Shown here one piece after another: positions 1-7,137 of a stretch of DNA of 8,172 nucleotides. Location of the stretch: contig QMPB01000168.1 of assembly GCA_003648395.1 (NCBI GenBank), forward strand, positions 1 to 8,172, in the 5' to 3' direction. Position numbers and translations under genes: made by a program. The notes beneath the pieces are model-generated. The model ran no database searches and was not told where the DNA came from. It saw only the letters and a program-made list of their open reading frames with translations. Source of the stretch: Bacteroidota bacterium. Lineage in GTDB: Bacteria; Bacteroidota; Bacteroidia; Bacteroidales; UBA1556. Position 1 is the stretch's first letter. Every line of letters starts with the position of its first letter.

Positions 1-1
1 A

Positions 2-274
2 ATAATTGATAATGCAGGATTTCACTCACTTGCAAAGTATGATATTCCAGAGAACATTATCCTGATAAGAATACCTGCTTATTCTCCAGAATTAAACCCC
101 TCAGAAAAAATGTGGGCATATATCAAGCAGTTTTATAAAAACAGAGTCTTTGATAATTTAGATAATGTTAAAAACTGGCTACATGATTTTGTCAGAGAAA
201 ACATTACTATAGAAATTGTTAAAAGCATTACGCATCATCACTTTTTTTTAAATGACTTTTATAACGTATTTTGA
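2..274 (+). CDS. IS630-family DDE transposase, C-terminal part (5' end outside window)
   Basis: The frame is open from the first bases and ends at TGA 272-274, giving about 90 residues with no start codon in view, so the N-terminal part lies left of the window. The peptide begins IIDNAGFH, matching the block around the second catalytic Asp of IS630/Tc1-mariner transposases. It continues with PAYSPELNPSEKMWAYIK, the block that carries the third acidic residue (Glu of PSE) and the conserved Trp. These enzymes cut and paste DNA at TA dinucleotides. The C-terminus (ITHHHFFLNDFYNVF) looks complete. The gene converges on the phosphoethanolamine transferase gene, with 47 nt between the stops, so the right end of the element should lie in that gap; I cannot place its terminal repeat because the left end is not visible. 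Family assignment is confident; whether the element is intact cannot be judged. Confidence 0.88.
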   Translation: MIDNAGFHSLAKYDIPENIILIRIPAYSPELNPSEKMWAYIKQFYKNRVFDNLDNVKNWLHDFVRENITIEIVKSITHHHFFLNDFYNVF

Positions 275-321
275 AATTAACTTGGTATAATTAATGATTT
301 GTTAATATGGCAAATACAATT

Positions 322-1938
322 TTACTTCAAATCATAATCTTTACCATCTTCCAAAATTCGTTTTCTTTTGTAATTATAAGAAGGATTGAATATGCTTCTA
401 TTCGCATTAAATAATGGTGTTTCAATATTATTTAAATCAATTATTGTATGAAATAAATCATCAGAAACAAATGGTTGATTCAAATTTGATGAAATACTTT
501 GTTTTATTTTAGAAGTATCTCTTAATAATGATGGTGATAAATATACCATAAAGGGTATTTCGACATTTGCTTTTGGCAATACTTTAGAATAGTCGTGACC
601 AGCTCTATCTAGTTCATCATAAACATTCTCACCATGATCGGATAGGTAAATTAATGATGAAAAAGAAGTAGAATCTAATGTATATTTCTTGAAAGTATTA
701 AGCAAACTATCAACTATAAAATCATTATACAATATGGAATTATCATATTCTGCAATTGTTTTAGTCTTAGTATTATCTCCATTAAACACATCAAATTCAC
801 TAGGATATCTTTTAGAATATGAAGTATGGCTTCCCATTAAATGCACAACAATAAACTTCATTCTCGCAGTATCATTTAAAGCAGTAATAAATGGCTTGAA
901 CAATTTTGAGTCGTAGGATGTTGTATAAGTAGCTTCAAAGGAAGAATTACTTGAAATATTTACAAAGCGAGTATGGTCAGATTTATTGGCAAATACTGTT
1001 ACCAAATTATCCCAAATACCAATAGGCGATTGATTTGAAAGCCAGAATGTTTTAAACCCAGCAGAATGAAAAATATCAATTATATCAATACTTTCATTCA
1101 CTGGTATTTTATTTTCAAGATTAGACTCTGAAAGAATACATAATACACTTCCCAAAGTATTTGAATAGGGTGATACCACATCCTTGAACACATAAATATC
1201 ATTTCTAGCATCAAGTCTAGGCGTGGTTTTACGCTTATAACCATATAGAGACATATGACTCCTATTGCAGGATTCGCCTAATATTAGTACAAAAGTTTGC
1301 TTTCCATTTTTATATATTGGTTCTGCTTCAACTACTTTAGGCAAAACTTGTTTCATTGCTTCCTTATACAATTTCATTTTCTCAAAAAAGGAAAAAGAAA
1401 CCTTAACTAATTGCGGAACACCTTTTCTTATTAGTCTTCCATGAATAGTGTTTTCTCCAATAAAAATAAGCGAGAATACAAATACAAACGCAATTACGTA
1501 ATTTCTAATTCGTGTGGATTTATAAATTTCTAATTTCCTCAATGACAATACGTAAAGAATAGCATACGGTATTAATATCAAAAGCCAATAAGTGCCTCTA
1601 ACATCAAAAAACTCGATAGATTCCTGCAAATTAGTATTTGAGAGAATTAATAAACTGGTTAAACTCAAAGGTCCTTTTATAATAATCCAATGAGTAATTT
1701 CAATAAAACCAAATATAAAACTAATTGAAGAAATTAGCCTAAAAAGAAATCTACTTTTTAGTAAAACTGCTGGAATAGTAAATAGAGACACCCAAACTAA
1801 GTTAATTATTAAGTATCTAAAGTCTACCAAAGCAGAATCGATAAAATAACTAATAACAATTGGTGTAGAAATCAATATTAATATGTAATTGGGGAATATT
1901 TCTCCTAGAGTTTTTAATATCAATCTTATTTTACCCAT
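322..1938 (-). CDS. Phosphoethanolamine transferase, CptA/EptA-like (sulfatase fold, inner membrane)
   Basis: The 538-residue protein has the family layout: about five N-terminal membrane helices (roughly residues 17-33, 41-59, 66-88, 116-133, 146-161) and then a periplasmic alkaline-phosphatase/sulfatase-fold domain from about 210. Family members move phosphoethanolamine from phosphatidylethanolamine to lipid A or LPS core sugars. Visible motifs are GESCNRSHMSLYGY (221-234, nucleophile region and Glu222 metal ligand), TTP (238-240), HLMGSH (366-371), LSDHGE (432-437, metal ligands Asp434/His435) and GHDY (447-450, His448). The SLYGY-x-R-x-TTP signature resembles CptA (heptose-modifying) more than EptA. 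The odd point is Cys224, where CptA-like relatives, as I recall them, have Thr. The gene starts 3 nt after the ATPase stop, and an AAGGAAA ribosome site at 1947-1953 supports the ATG. Length is normal. Acceptor substrate is unknown; another sulfatase-fold transferase is the main alternative. Confidence 0.88.
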   Translation of the reverse strand: MGKIRLILKTLGEIFPNYILILISTPIVISYFIDSALVDFRYLIINLVWVSLFTIPAVLLKSRFLFRLISSISFIFGFIEITHWIIIKGPLSLTSLLILSNTNLQESIEFFDVRGTYWLLILIPYAILYVLSLRKLEIYKSTRIRNYVIAFVFVFSLIFIGENTIHGRLIRKGVPQLVKVSFSFFEKMKLYKEAMKQVLPKVVEAEPIYKNGKQTFVLILGESCNRSHMSLYGYKRKTTPRLDARNDIYVFKDVVSPYSNTLGSVLCILSESNLENKIPVNESIDIIDIFHSAGFKTFWLSNQSPIGIWDNLVTVFANKSDHTRFVNISSNSSFEATYTTSYDSKLFKPFITALNDTARMKFIVVHLMGSHTSYSKRYPSEFDVFNGDNTKTKTIAEYDNSILYNDFIVDSLLNTFKKYTLDSTSFSSLIYLSDHGENVYDELDRAGHDYSKVLPKANVEIPFMVYLSPSLLRDTSKIKQSISSNLNQPFVSDDLFHTIIDLNNIETPLFNANRSIFNPSYNYKRKRILEDGKDYDLK

Positions 1939-1941
1939 TAT

Positions 1942-3084
1942 TTATATTTCCTTATTCATAAAATCTTCCAAAGAATAAACCATAACATCGTTTTTCATGG
2001 GATAAGGCATTCTCACAGGCGCAATTACATATTTTTCGGTGGCAGAAATATCATCAATAGCAAGCCAAAAACCACGACTTAATTTTGGAGTATTAGAAGC
2101 CTTTATTTCAATGGCAATCACTCGATTGGCTTTTGTAAGCACCAAATCTATTTCGTTACCACTAGCAGTACGATAGTAGTAATAATCCCATTCTCTGTAT
2201 TTTGCAATTATATTTTCTATTACAGTAGTTTCCCATGAACTACCATAAACAGGATGTACAAACAAATCGTCATAAGTACGGATATTCAACAAAGAGTGAA
2301 GCACTCCAGTATCCCTAAAATACACTTTTGGTGACTTTGATAGGCGCTTTTTTACATTGGCATAATATGGAGGTATTACTCTCAGCATAAAAGTATTCTG
2401 CAAGATATCAATATACTTCTTTATGGTAGTATGGCTTAAACCCATTGAGCTTCCTATACTAGAATAATTCAACACTTGACCATTCAAATGAGCTAACATT
2501 TTCCACAAGCGATTCAATGTCATGGGTGGAATATTAAAACCAAAATTACGCAAGTCTCTTTCCAGAAAAGTACGAATATAATTTTCTAACCACATAAAAG
2601 AATCTTCTGTGGTATCAGCCAAAATACTCCGTGGCATTCCTCCTAGCAAACGATAATGATTTAAGTCAGTGTGAGTTTTTATTTCACTCCATAAGAATGA
2701 TGATAACTCAAAATAATAAATTCTACTGGCTAAACTCTGCGATGATTTATGCAATAGATCTGGTGATGAAGAACCAAGAATAATAAAATTTGTATCAGAA
2801 TTATTATCAATAAAATTCCTCATTTCTGATAATAACTTAGGTTCTATCTGAATTTCGTCAATACATATTGTTTTGCCTTTATTAAGATTTAGAAAACTTT
2901 CTGCTTGCTGAATTACTTCCCTATCAGAACTTTTTTCCAAATCCAAAAAAACAACCTTATCCTTATCTGCTATTAACTCTTTGGCAAGAGTTGTTTTACC
3001 AACTTGACGTGCCCCTACTATAGCAATTACAGGAATCTTATTAATGAATTTTAATATTATCGATTTTAATTCCCTTTGATACAT
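1942..3084 (-). CDS. AAA+ ATPase with C-terminal DUF4143 (AAA_14/DUF4143, COG1373 type)
   Basis: The 380-residue protein starts MYQRELKSII. A longer in-frame start at 3147 is rejected because it lies upstream of the likely promoter at 3104-3134, and its extra 21 residues do not resemble the family. The AAA_14 domain carries Walker A GARQVGKT (residues 24-31), Walker B ICIDEIQ (Asp76, Glu77) and a sensor-like IILGSSS (about 102-108). A helix-turn-helix-like stretch follows (YSSIGSSMGLSHTTIKKYIDIL, about residues 207-228; only its position matters here), then the DUF4143 part with FRDTG and a nuclease-like GNEIDLVL...IAIEIKAS arrangement, the D-(n)-ExK pattern of the PD-(D/E)xK fold. Proteins of this type are very numerous in Bacteroidota and their role is not settled. 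It is the first gene of an operon with the phosphoethanolamine transferase. The motifs are intact, so I see no sign of decay. Family is confident, function is not. Confidence 0.9.
   Translation of the reverse strand: MYQRELKSIILKFINKIPVIAIVGARQVGKTTLAKELIADKDKVVFLDLEKSSDREVIQQAESFLNLNKGKTICIDEIQIEPKLLSEMRNFIDNNSDTNFIILGSSSPDLLHKSSQSLASRIYYFELSSFLWSEIKTHTDLNHYRLLGGMPRSILADTTEDSFMWLENYIRTFLERDLRNFGFNIPPMTLNRLWKMLAHLNGQVLNYSSIGSSMGLSHTTIKKYIDILQNTFMLRVIPPYYANVKKRLSKSPKVYFRDTGVLHSLLNIRTYDDLFVHPVYGSSWETTVIENIIAKYREWDYYYYRTASGNEIDLVLTKANRVIAIEIKASNTPKLSRGFWLAIDDISATEKYVIAPVRMPYPMKNDVMVYSLEDFMNKEI
1947..1953 (-). promoter_or_regulatory. Shine-Dalgarno site for the phosphoethanolamine transferase
   Basis: On the minus strand AAGGAAA lies 8 nt before the ATG at 1938 and within the last codons of the upstream ATPase gene. 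It is the clearest purine-rich ribosome site I found in the window. It fixes the start of the transferase and fits translation from a shared mRNA with the ATPase. Confidence 0.6.
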
Positions 3085-3103
3085 AACTAACCTAATTAGA
3101 ACA

Positions 3104-3134
3104 CAAAAGTATAAATTATCTTTGTAAATTGCAA
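3104..3134 (-). promoter_or_regulatory. Bacteroidota-type promoter of the ATPase-transferase operon
   Basis: On the minus strand TACTTTTG (3111 down to 3104) matches the TAnnTTTG -7 box exactly. A TTG at 3134-3132 lies 20 nt upstream, within the 17-23 nt spacing I recall for Flavobacterium promoters. Transcription would begin only some 15 nt before the ATG at 3084. That rules out the longer upstream start of the ATPase. The -33 TTG falls inside a copy of the hairpin-arm core sequence (3122-3134). Confidence 0.6.
3122..3134. repeat. Third copy of the hairpin-arm core, over the operon promoter
   Basis: TTGTAAATTGCAA here matches TTGTAGATTGCAA in the left hairpin arm (3175-3187) in 12 of 13 positions, in the same orientation. 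The inverted copy is 3195-3207 in the right arm. It overlaps the -33 region of the minus-strand promoter, so it could be an operator; it could also be a decayed remnant of the same repeat. Confidence 0.5.
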
Positions 3135-3166
3135 GTAATACTTTCAATTTACTAATTTATTTATAT

Positions 3167-3215
3167 ATTTAACCTTGTAGATTGCAACCATAAGTTGCAA
3201 TCTACAAGGTTAAAT
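3167..3215. repeat. Perfect 22-bp inverted repeat (hairpin) between divergent genes
   Basis: Arms 3167-3188 and 3194-3215 are exact reverse complements around a 5-nt loop (CATAA). The core is ACCTTGTAGATTGCAAC. Its location is unlike a terminator: the flanking genes diverge, it lies about 35 nt upstream of the peptidase -7 box and about 33 nt upstream of the -33 region of the ATPase promoter. Possible roles are an operator, a cruciform-forming regulatory site, or a small palindromic mobile repeat. The ends are A/T-rich with TA dinucleotides beside both arms (3166-3167 and 3216-3217), which would also fit insertion at TA. Confidence 0.85.
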
Positions 3216-3250
3216 TAAATAATTATTCTAAATTCATCACAAATCTTTAT

Positions 3251-3258
3251 TACATTTG
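3251..3258 (+). promoter_or_regulatory. TAnnTTTG -7 box for the prolyl oligopeptidase gene
   Basis: TACATTTG matches the Bacteroidota -7 consensus and lies 32 nt before the ATG at 3291. I see no TTG at the expected -33 distance, so the promoter is incomplete by consensus. The start codon itself has an A-rich leader and no Shine-Dalgarno. Confidence 0.5.
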
Positions 3259-3290
3259 TCCCATATATATCACAACTAAATCTATTTAAA

Positions 3291-5423
3291 ATGCCAAAAA
3301 CATTCTTATTATTGACCATTACAGCATGGCTGTTTACATCATGTAATACTATGATTGAAAAAAAGACAAACGAAAGCAAATTAAAATATCCGGAAGCTAA
3401 AAAAGTTAATGTAGTTGACAATTATTTTGGAACAGAAGTAGCAGATCCATATCGCTGGCTAGAGGATGATAACTCTGAAGAAACCAAGGCTTGGGTTGAT
3501 GCTGAGAACAAAGTTACAGCAAGCTATCTTAACAAGATTCCTTTCAGAAACGCCATGAAAGAACGTTTGGAGAAACTTTGGAACTATCCTAAAACTAGTA
3601 CTCCATTCAAAAAAGGCAATAACTGGTATTTCTATAAAAATGATGGTTTACAAGCTCAGTCAGTACTTTATACTATGAAAACTTTAGATGCTGATCCAAG
3701 TGTATTTATCGACCCAAATAAATTTTCAGAAGATGGAACTATTGCTCTTGCTGGTCTTTCATTCTCAAAAGATGGTAAATATTGCGCTTACTCTATCTCT
3801 AAAGGTGGTAGCGATTGGAATGAAATATTTGTATTTGATGTTGAAAGTAAGACTCTACTTGACGACCATATTCAATGGGTAAAATTCAGTGGTATTAACT
3901 GGTTTAAAGATGGTTTTTTCTATGGACGTTTTCCTGAGCCCAAAGACGGGAATGCTCTAAAAGGCAAAAACTTAAATCAAATGGTTTACTATCATAAGAT
4001 TGGAGATTCTCAAGAAAATGATGAATTAAAATACAAAGATGATGAGCATCCAGATCGTATGTATTCTATTTCTGCAACCAAAGACGAAAGTATTCTAATG
4101 CTTAGTGGAGAAGACCCAAATTACAGAGGGAATATGATTTCTTATAGAAAAGCTGACGATAAAGATTGGACAAAAATTCAAGAAATATTTGATAATAAAA
4201 CTTATATAATTGGAAACATTGGAAATGATGTGTATTTCAATACCAATATTGATGCTCCTAATAATAGAGTTTTCAAAATAAATATTACCGACCCTATGCA
4301 AGAACGAGTTGATGTTATTGCAGAGAAAGAAGATGTAATGCAAGGAATTAGTGTAAAAGGTAAATATCTTATTGCATACTATTTACATAATGCCTCTGCT
4401 CAAGCTTTTGTTTATAATGCAGATGGAAGCCTAAAGCATCAGGTAAATCTACCCGGTATTGGTAATATTGGCGGAATTAGTGGTGATGATGAAACCATGA
4501 CTTATTTCTATTCTTTTACTTCTTTCACTGTTCCTAGCTTGAGCTATCAATACGATATTGAAAATAATACCTCTATTCTATTCCGCAAATCGGAATTAGA
4601 TTTTGATATGGACAATTACGAAACTAAGCAGGTATGGTACACTAGTAAAGATGGGACTAAAATACCAATGTTCTTAGTTTATAAAAAAGGCATTGAACTA
4701 AATGGCACGAATCCTACTATGCTTTATGGTTATGGAGGATTTGATATTAGTCTACCTCCAGGCTTTAGTGTTGACCGATTGCTTTGGTTAGAGCAAGGTG
4801 GAATATATGCACAAGCAAACCTTCGTGGTGGTGGTGAATTTGGAGAAGCATGGCACGAAGCAGGTACTAAACTTAACAAACAAAATGTATTTGACGATTT
4901 TATTGCTGCTGCTAATTACCTAATTGACAATAAATATACTTCAACTGACTATCTTGCAATAAGCGGCCGTTCTAATGGTGGTTTATTAGTTGGTGCTACT
5001 ATGATACAACAGCCTAACTTATTTAAAGTAGCTTTCCCTGGTGTTGGTGTATTAGATATGCTACGCTATCATAAATTCACCATTGGCTATTATTGGGCCG
5101 ACGATTACGGCACTTCTGATGATTCTATTCAGTTTAATAATTTGATAAAATATTCTCCACTTCATAACTTAAATGAAGGAGATTGCTTACCATCAACACT
5201 AATTGTAACTGCCGACCATGACGATAGAGTTTTCCCTGCTCATTCATTCAAATTTGCAGCTCGACTTCAAGAAGTTCAATCTTGTAATAAGCCAACTCTT
5301 ATCAGAATAGACAAAAATGCAGGACATGGGGCCGGCAAACCAACAGAAATGGTTATTCAAGATAAAGTTGATATGTGGGCTTTTGCTTTTTATGAAATGG
5401 GGATAACTCCTGAGTATAAATAA
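3291..5423 (+). CDS. Prolyl oligopeptidase (peptidase family S9A), lipoprotein
   Basis: This 710-residue serine peptidase would cleave short peptides after proline. The N-terminus has a short hydrophobic signal and lipobox LFTSC (Cys18), so it is probably exported, lipidated and membrane-anchored; residue +2 is Asn, not Asp, which argues against inner-membrane retention if that rule holds here. Residues about 30-110 match the S9A N-terminal part (ADPYRWLEDD at 51-60), about 110-430 the seven-bladed propeller, and about 440-710 the alpha/beta hydrolase domain. The catalytic triad is Ser561 (GRSNGG), Asp645 (DHDDRV) and His679 (AGHGAGK). Other S9A blocks are YGYGGFDIS (479-487) and LRGGGEFGEAWHEAG (511-525). 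Length and motifs are those of an active enzyme. The start at 3291 is the one that retains the signal peptide and follows the -7 box at 3251. The symporter gene downstream on the same strand may import its products. Confidence 0.95.
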   Translation: MPKTFLLLTITAWLFTSCNTMIEKKTNESKLKYPEAKKVNVVDNYFGTEVADPYRWLEDDNSEETKAWVDAENKVTASYLNKIPFRNAMKERLEKLWNYPKTSTPFKKGNNWYFYKNDGLQAQSVLYTMKTLDADPSVFIDPNKFSEDGTIALAGLSFSKDGKYCAYSISKGGSDWNEIFVFDVESKTLLDDHIQWVKFSGINWFKDGFFYGRFPEPKDGNALKGKNLNQMVYYHKIGDSQENDELKYKDDEHPDRMYSISATKDESILMLSGEDPNYRGNMISYRKADDKDWTKIQEIFDNKTYIIGNIGNDVYFNTNIDAPNNRVFKINITDPMQERVDVIAEKEDVMQGISVKGKYLIAYYLHNASAQAFVYNADGSLKHQVNLPGIGNIGGISGDDETMTYFYSFTSFTVPSLSYQYDIENNTSILFRKSELDFDMDNYETKQVWYTSKDGTKIPMFLVYKKGIELNGTNPTMLYGYGGFDISLPPGFSVDRLLWLEQGGIYAQANLRGGGEFGEAWHEAGTKLNKQNVFDDFIAAANYLIDNKYTSTDYLAISGRSNGGLLVGATMIQQPNLFKVAFPGVGVLDMLRYHKFTIGYYWADDYGTSDDSIQFNNLIKYSPLHNLNEGDCLPSTLIVTADHDDRVFPAHSFKFAARLQEVQSCNKPTLIRIDKNAGHGAGKPTEMVIQDKVDMWAFAFYEMGITPEYK

Positions 5424-5431
5424 TAAAATAA

Positions 5432-5512
5432 GAACACGAATAACACGGATTTTATGGATAATCACAAATAAATAATCAGTGTAAATCTATTTAATCAGTG
5501 TCATCTGTGTTC
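5432..5512. repeat. 81-nt imperfect palindromic intergenic repeat
   Basis: The ends, GAACACGAATAACACGGATT (5432-5451) and AATCAGTGTCATCTGTGTTC (5493-5512), are inverted repeats matching at 16 of 20 positions. Inside, AATCAGTGT occurs twice at 19-nt period (5474 and 5493). This ACACNGATT-rich pattern resembles a dispersed intergenic repeat I remember from many Bacteroidota genomes; that link is memory, not a search. It fills most of the gap between the peptidase and symporter genes. As RNA it could fold into a long, bulged stem that attenuates or separates the two transcripts. Confidence 0.65.
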
Positions 5513-5526
5513 AAATATAATACTAT

Positions 5527-6969
5527 ATGAACCCATTCTGGATATTTCTAAGCTTCATTATTTATACTGCTTTACTTTTTGCGGTGAGTTATTTCACTTC
5601 AAAGGGTGCAAATAACGATAGCTTTTTTAGGGCTAATAAGCAATCGCCTTGGTATGTGGTGGCTTATGGTATGATTGGGGCTTCGCTTTCTGGAGTTACA
5701 TTTATATCAGTGCCCGGCTCTGTGGGGAAAAGCTATTTCTCATATATGGTGATGGTGTTTGGATATCTATTTGGTTATTGGGTGATTATAAAAGTTCTTT
5801 TGCCTCTTTATTACAAACTTAATCTTACTTCCATATATTCTTATCTTCAATCTCGCTTTGGAATTAAGGCTTATAAAAGTGGAGCTATTTATTTTCTTAT
5901 TTCTAGGGTTATTGGAGCATCATTTCGAATGTTTTTGGTAGTAAGTGTACTTCAATATTTTGTGCTTGATTATTATGGAGTACCATTTTTTGTTACCGTT
6001 GGAGCTTTTATTCTGCTAATTCTACTTTATACAATGAAAGCTGGAATTAAAACCATTGTTTGGACTGATACTCTACAAACAACTTTTATGTTAGCTTCGG
6101 TTGTTCTATCAATGTATTTTATTGCTGATGGAATGGATATTAGTATTTCAAAACTTTTTCATGAAATAAAGAATAGTGAATATTCGCAAGCAATAGTTAC
6201 AGACTGGCATCATCCTAGGTTTTTCTTTAAGCAGTTTATCAGTGGTATGTTTATCACCATAGTAATGACTGGGCTAGACCAAGATATGATGCAAAAGAAC
6301 CTAAGCTGCAGAAACCTTAAGGAAGCCCAAAAGAATATGACTTGGATGAGTATTTCTCTTGTTCCAATAAATCTTCTGTTTCTAAGTTTGGGAGCAGCTT
6401 TGTTTATTTTCGCTGGCTATTTGAATGTGGAAATTCCTGCCAAAGCAGACCAATTATTTCCATTATTGGCAATTCAGAATATGGGAATAATATCAGGAAT
6501 AGTATTTATTATTGGACTAATTGCCGCAGCTTATTCCAGTGCCGACAGTGCATTAACATCACTCACAACCTCTATGAGTGTAGATATATTTAATCTTGAA
6601 AAGAGAAGAGACTTAAACGATAAAGAAAAAGTGAAATGGAGAAAATTCATTCATTTTGGAGTTTCATTTGTTGTTTTTCTTGTAATTATTCTGTTCAATA
6701 TCATTAACAAAGACTCAGTAATTAACGAACTCTTTAAAGTAGCAGGCTTTACTTACGGACCACTTTTAGGAATGTTTGCTTTTGGACTATTTACAAAAAT
6801 TAAAGTAAAAGACAGACTTATTCCTTTGGTTGTAATACTTGCTCCAATTATTTCTTATGGTTTTAACCACTATGCCCCAATATTATTTGGCTATCATTTT
6901 GGTTTTGAGATATTGCTTCTAAATGGATTGATTACTTTTCTTGGGTTATGGGGAATTAGGGAGAGCTAG
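5527..6969 (+). CDS. Sodium:solute symporter (SSS/SSF family)
   Basis: The 480-residue protein is hydrophobic throughout, with about 13 membrane helices, the usual number and length for SSS transporters of the LeuT-like fold. Family blocks are the early NNDSFFRANKQSPWYVVAYG (29-48), the helix GASLSGVTFISVPG (51-64), SRVIGASFRMF (126-136), KAGIKTIVWTDTLQ (171-184) and TGLDQDMMQKNLSCRN (248-263). In AAAYSSADSALTSLTTSMSVD (333-353; 21 residues here, key part Ser337-Ser338) the paired serines align with the Na+ site residues of PutP and vSGLT. It therefore probably uses the sodium gradient. The solute cannot be read from sequence; proline or another product of the upstream peptidase is an attractive guess only. 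The start at 5527 lacks a Shine-Dalgarno and I find no TAnnTTTG box before it, so transcription may continue from the peptidase gene 103 nt upstream through the repeat. Confidence 0.9.
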   Translation: MNPFWIFLSFIIYTALLFAVSYFTSKGANNDSFFRANKQSPWYVVAYGMIGASLSGVTFISVPGSVGKSYFSYMVMVFGYLFGYWVIIKVLLPLYYKLNLTSIYSYLQSRFGIKAYKSGAIYFLISRVIGASFRMFLVVSVLQYFVLDYYGVPFFVTVGAFILLILLYTMKAGIKTIVWTDTLQTTFMLASVVLSMYFIADGMDISISKLFHEIKNSEYSQAIVTDWHHPRFFFKQFISGMFITIVMTGLDQDMMQKNLSCRNLKEAQKNMTWMSISLVPINLLFLSLGAALFIFAGYLNVEIPAKADQLFPLLAIQNMGIISGIVFIIGLIAAAYSSADSALTSLTTSMSVDIFNLEKRRDLNDKEKVKWRKFIHFGVSFVVFLVIILFNIINKDSVINELFKVAGFTYGPLLGMFAFGLFTKIKVKDRLIPLVVILAPIISYGFNHYAPILFGYHFGFEILLLNGLITFLGLWGIRES

Positions 6970-7042
6970 GATTTGGGGGACGTTCTAATATATGCAATCT
7001 ATTGTATATAATGCATTAATTTCCAAGCTTTTCTATAAGCTA

Positions 7043-7078
7043 ATATAATATCTAATCGATTTTGATTAAGTATTATAT
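7043..7078. terminator. AT-rich stem-loop between convergent genes, candidate bidirectional terminator
   Basis: ATATAATA (7043-7050) pairs with TATTATAT (7071-7078), and inside it TAATC (7053-7057) pairs with GATTA (7064-7068) around a 6-nt loop, with one wobble and one mismatch between the two segments. A T-rich run follows on the plus side. It lies between the ends of the symporter and the 185-residue membrane protein genes, where a shared terminator is expected, but the stem has little G/C and would be weak. The rest of 6970-7137 shows nothing else I can name. Confidence 0.4.
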
Positions 7079-7137
7079 ATTTTGAACTCCTAATTTTTAC
7101 TCTACTATATAGCACGATATGATTAAGGTAATTCCGT

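Noticed and set aside
689..916. 75-residue open frame on the plus strand
   Set aside because: It lies wholly antisense to the phosphoethanolamine transferase, has no promoter box or ribosome site and no recognisable motif.
3085..3147. 21-residue N-terminal extension of the ATPase from an upstream ATG at 3147
   Set aside because: The -7 box at 3104-3111 lies downstream of that ATG, and family members begin close to the MYQREL segment, so 3084 is the better start.
3215..3421. 68-residue open frame on the minus strand across the divergent region
   Set aside because: It overlaps the peptidase start, its -7 box and signal peptide in antisense and has no family features.
5244..5465. 73-residue open frame on the minus strand
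   Set aside because: It is antisense to the peptidase C-terminus with its catalytic His block and starts inside the palindromic repeat; a chance frame.
5432..5512. CRISPR-like array
   Set aside because: Repeat units are short, imperfect and inverted, spacing is 19 nt, and no cas gene is in the window; it is a palindromic intergenic repeat.
6342..6593. 83-residue open frame on the plus strand inside the symporter gene
   Set aside because: It is a shifted reading of the strongly conserved symporter helices and has a composition (Ser/Cys/Asn-rich) typical of an out-of-frame translation.
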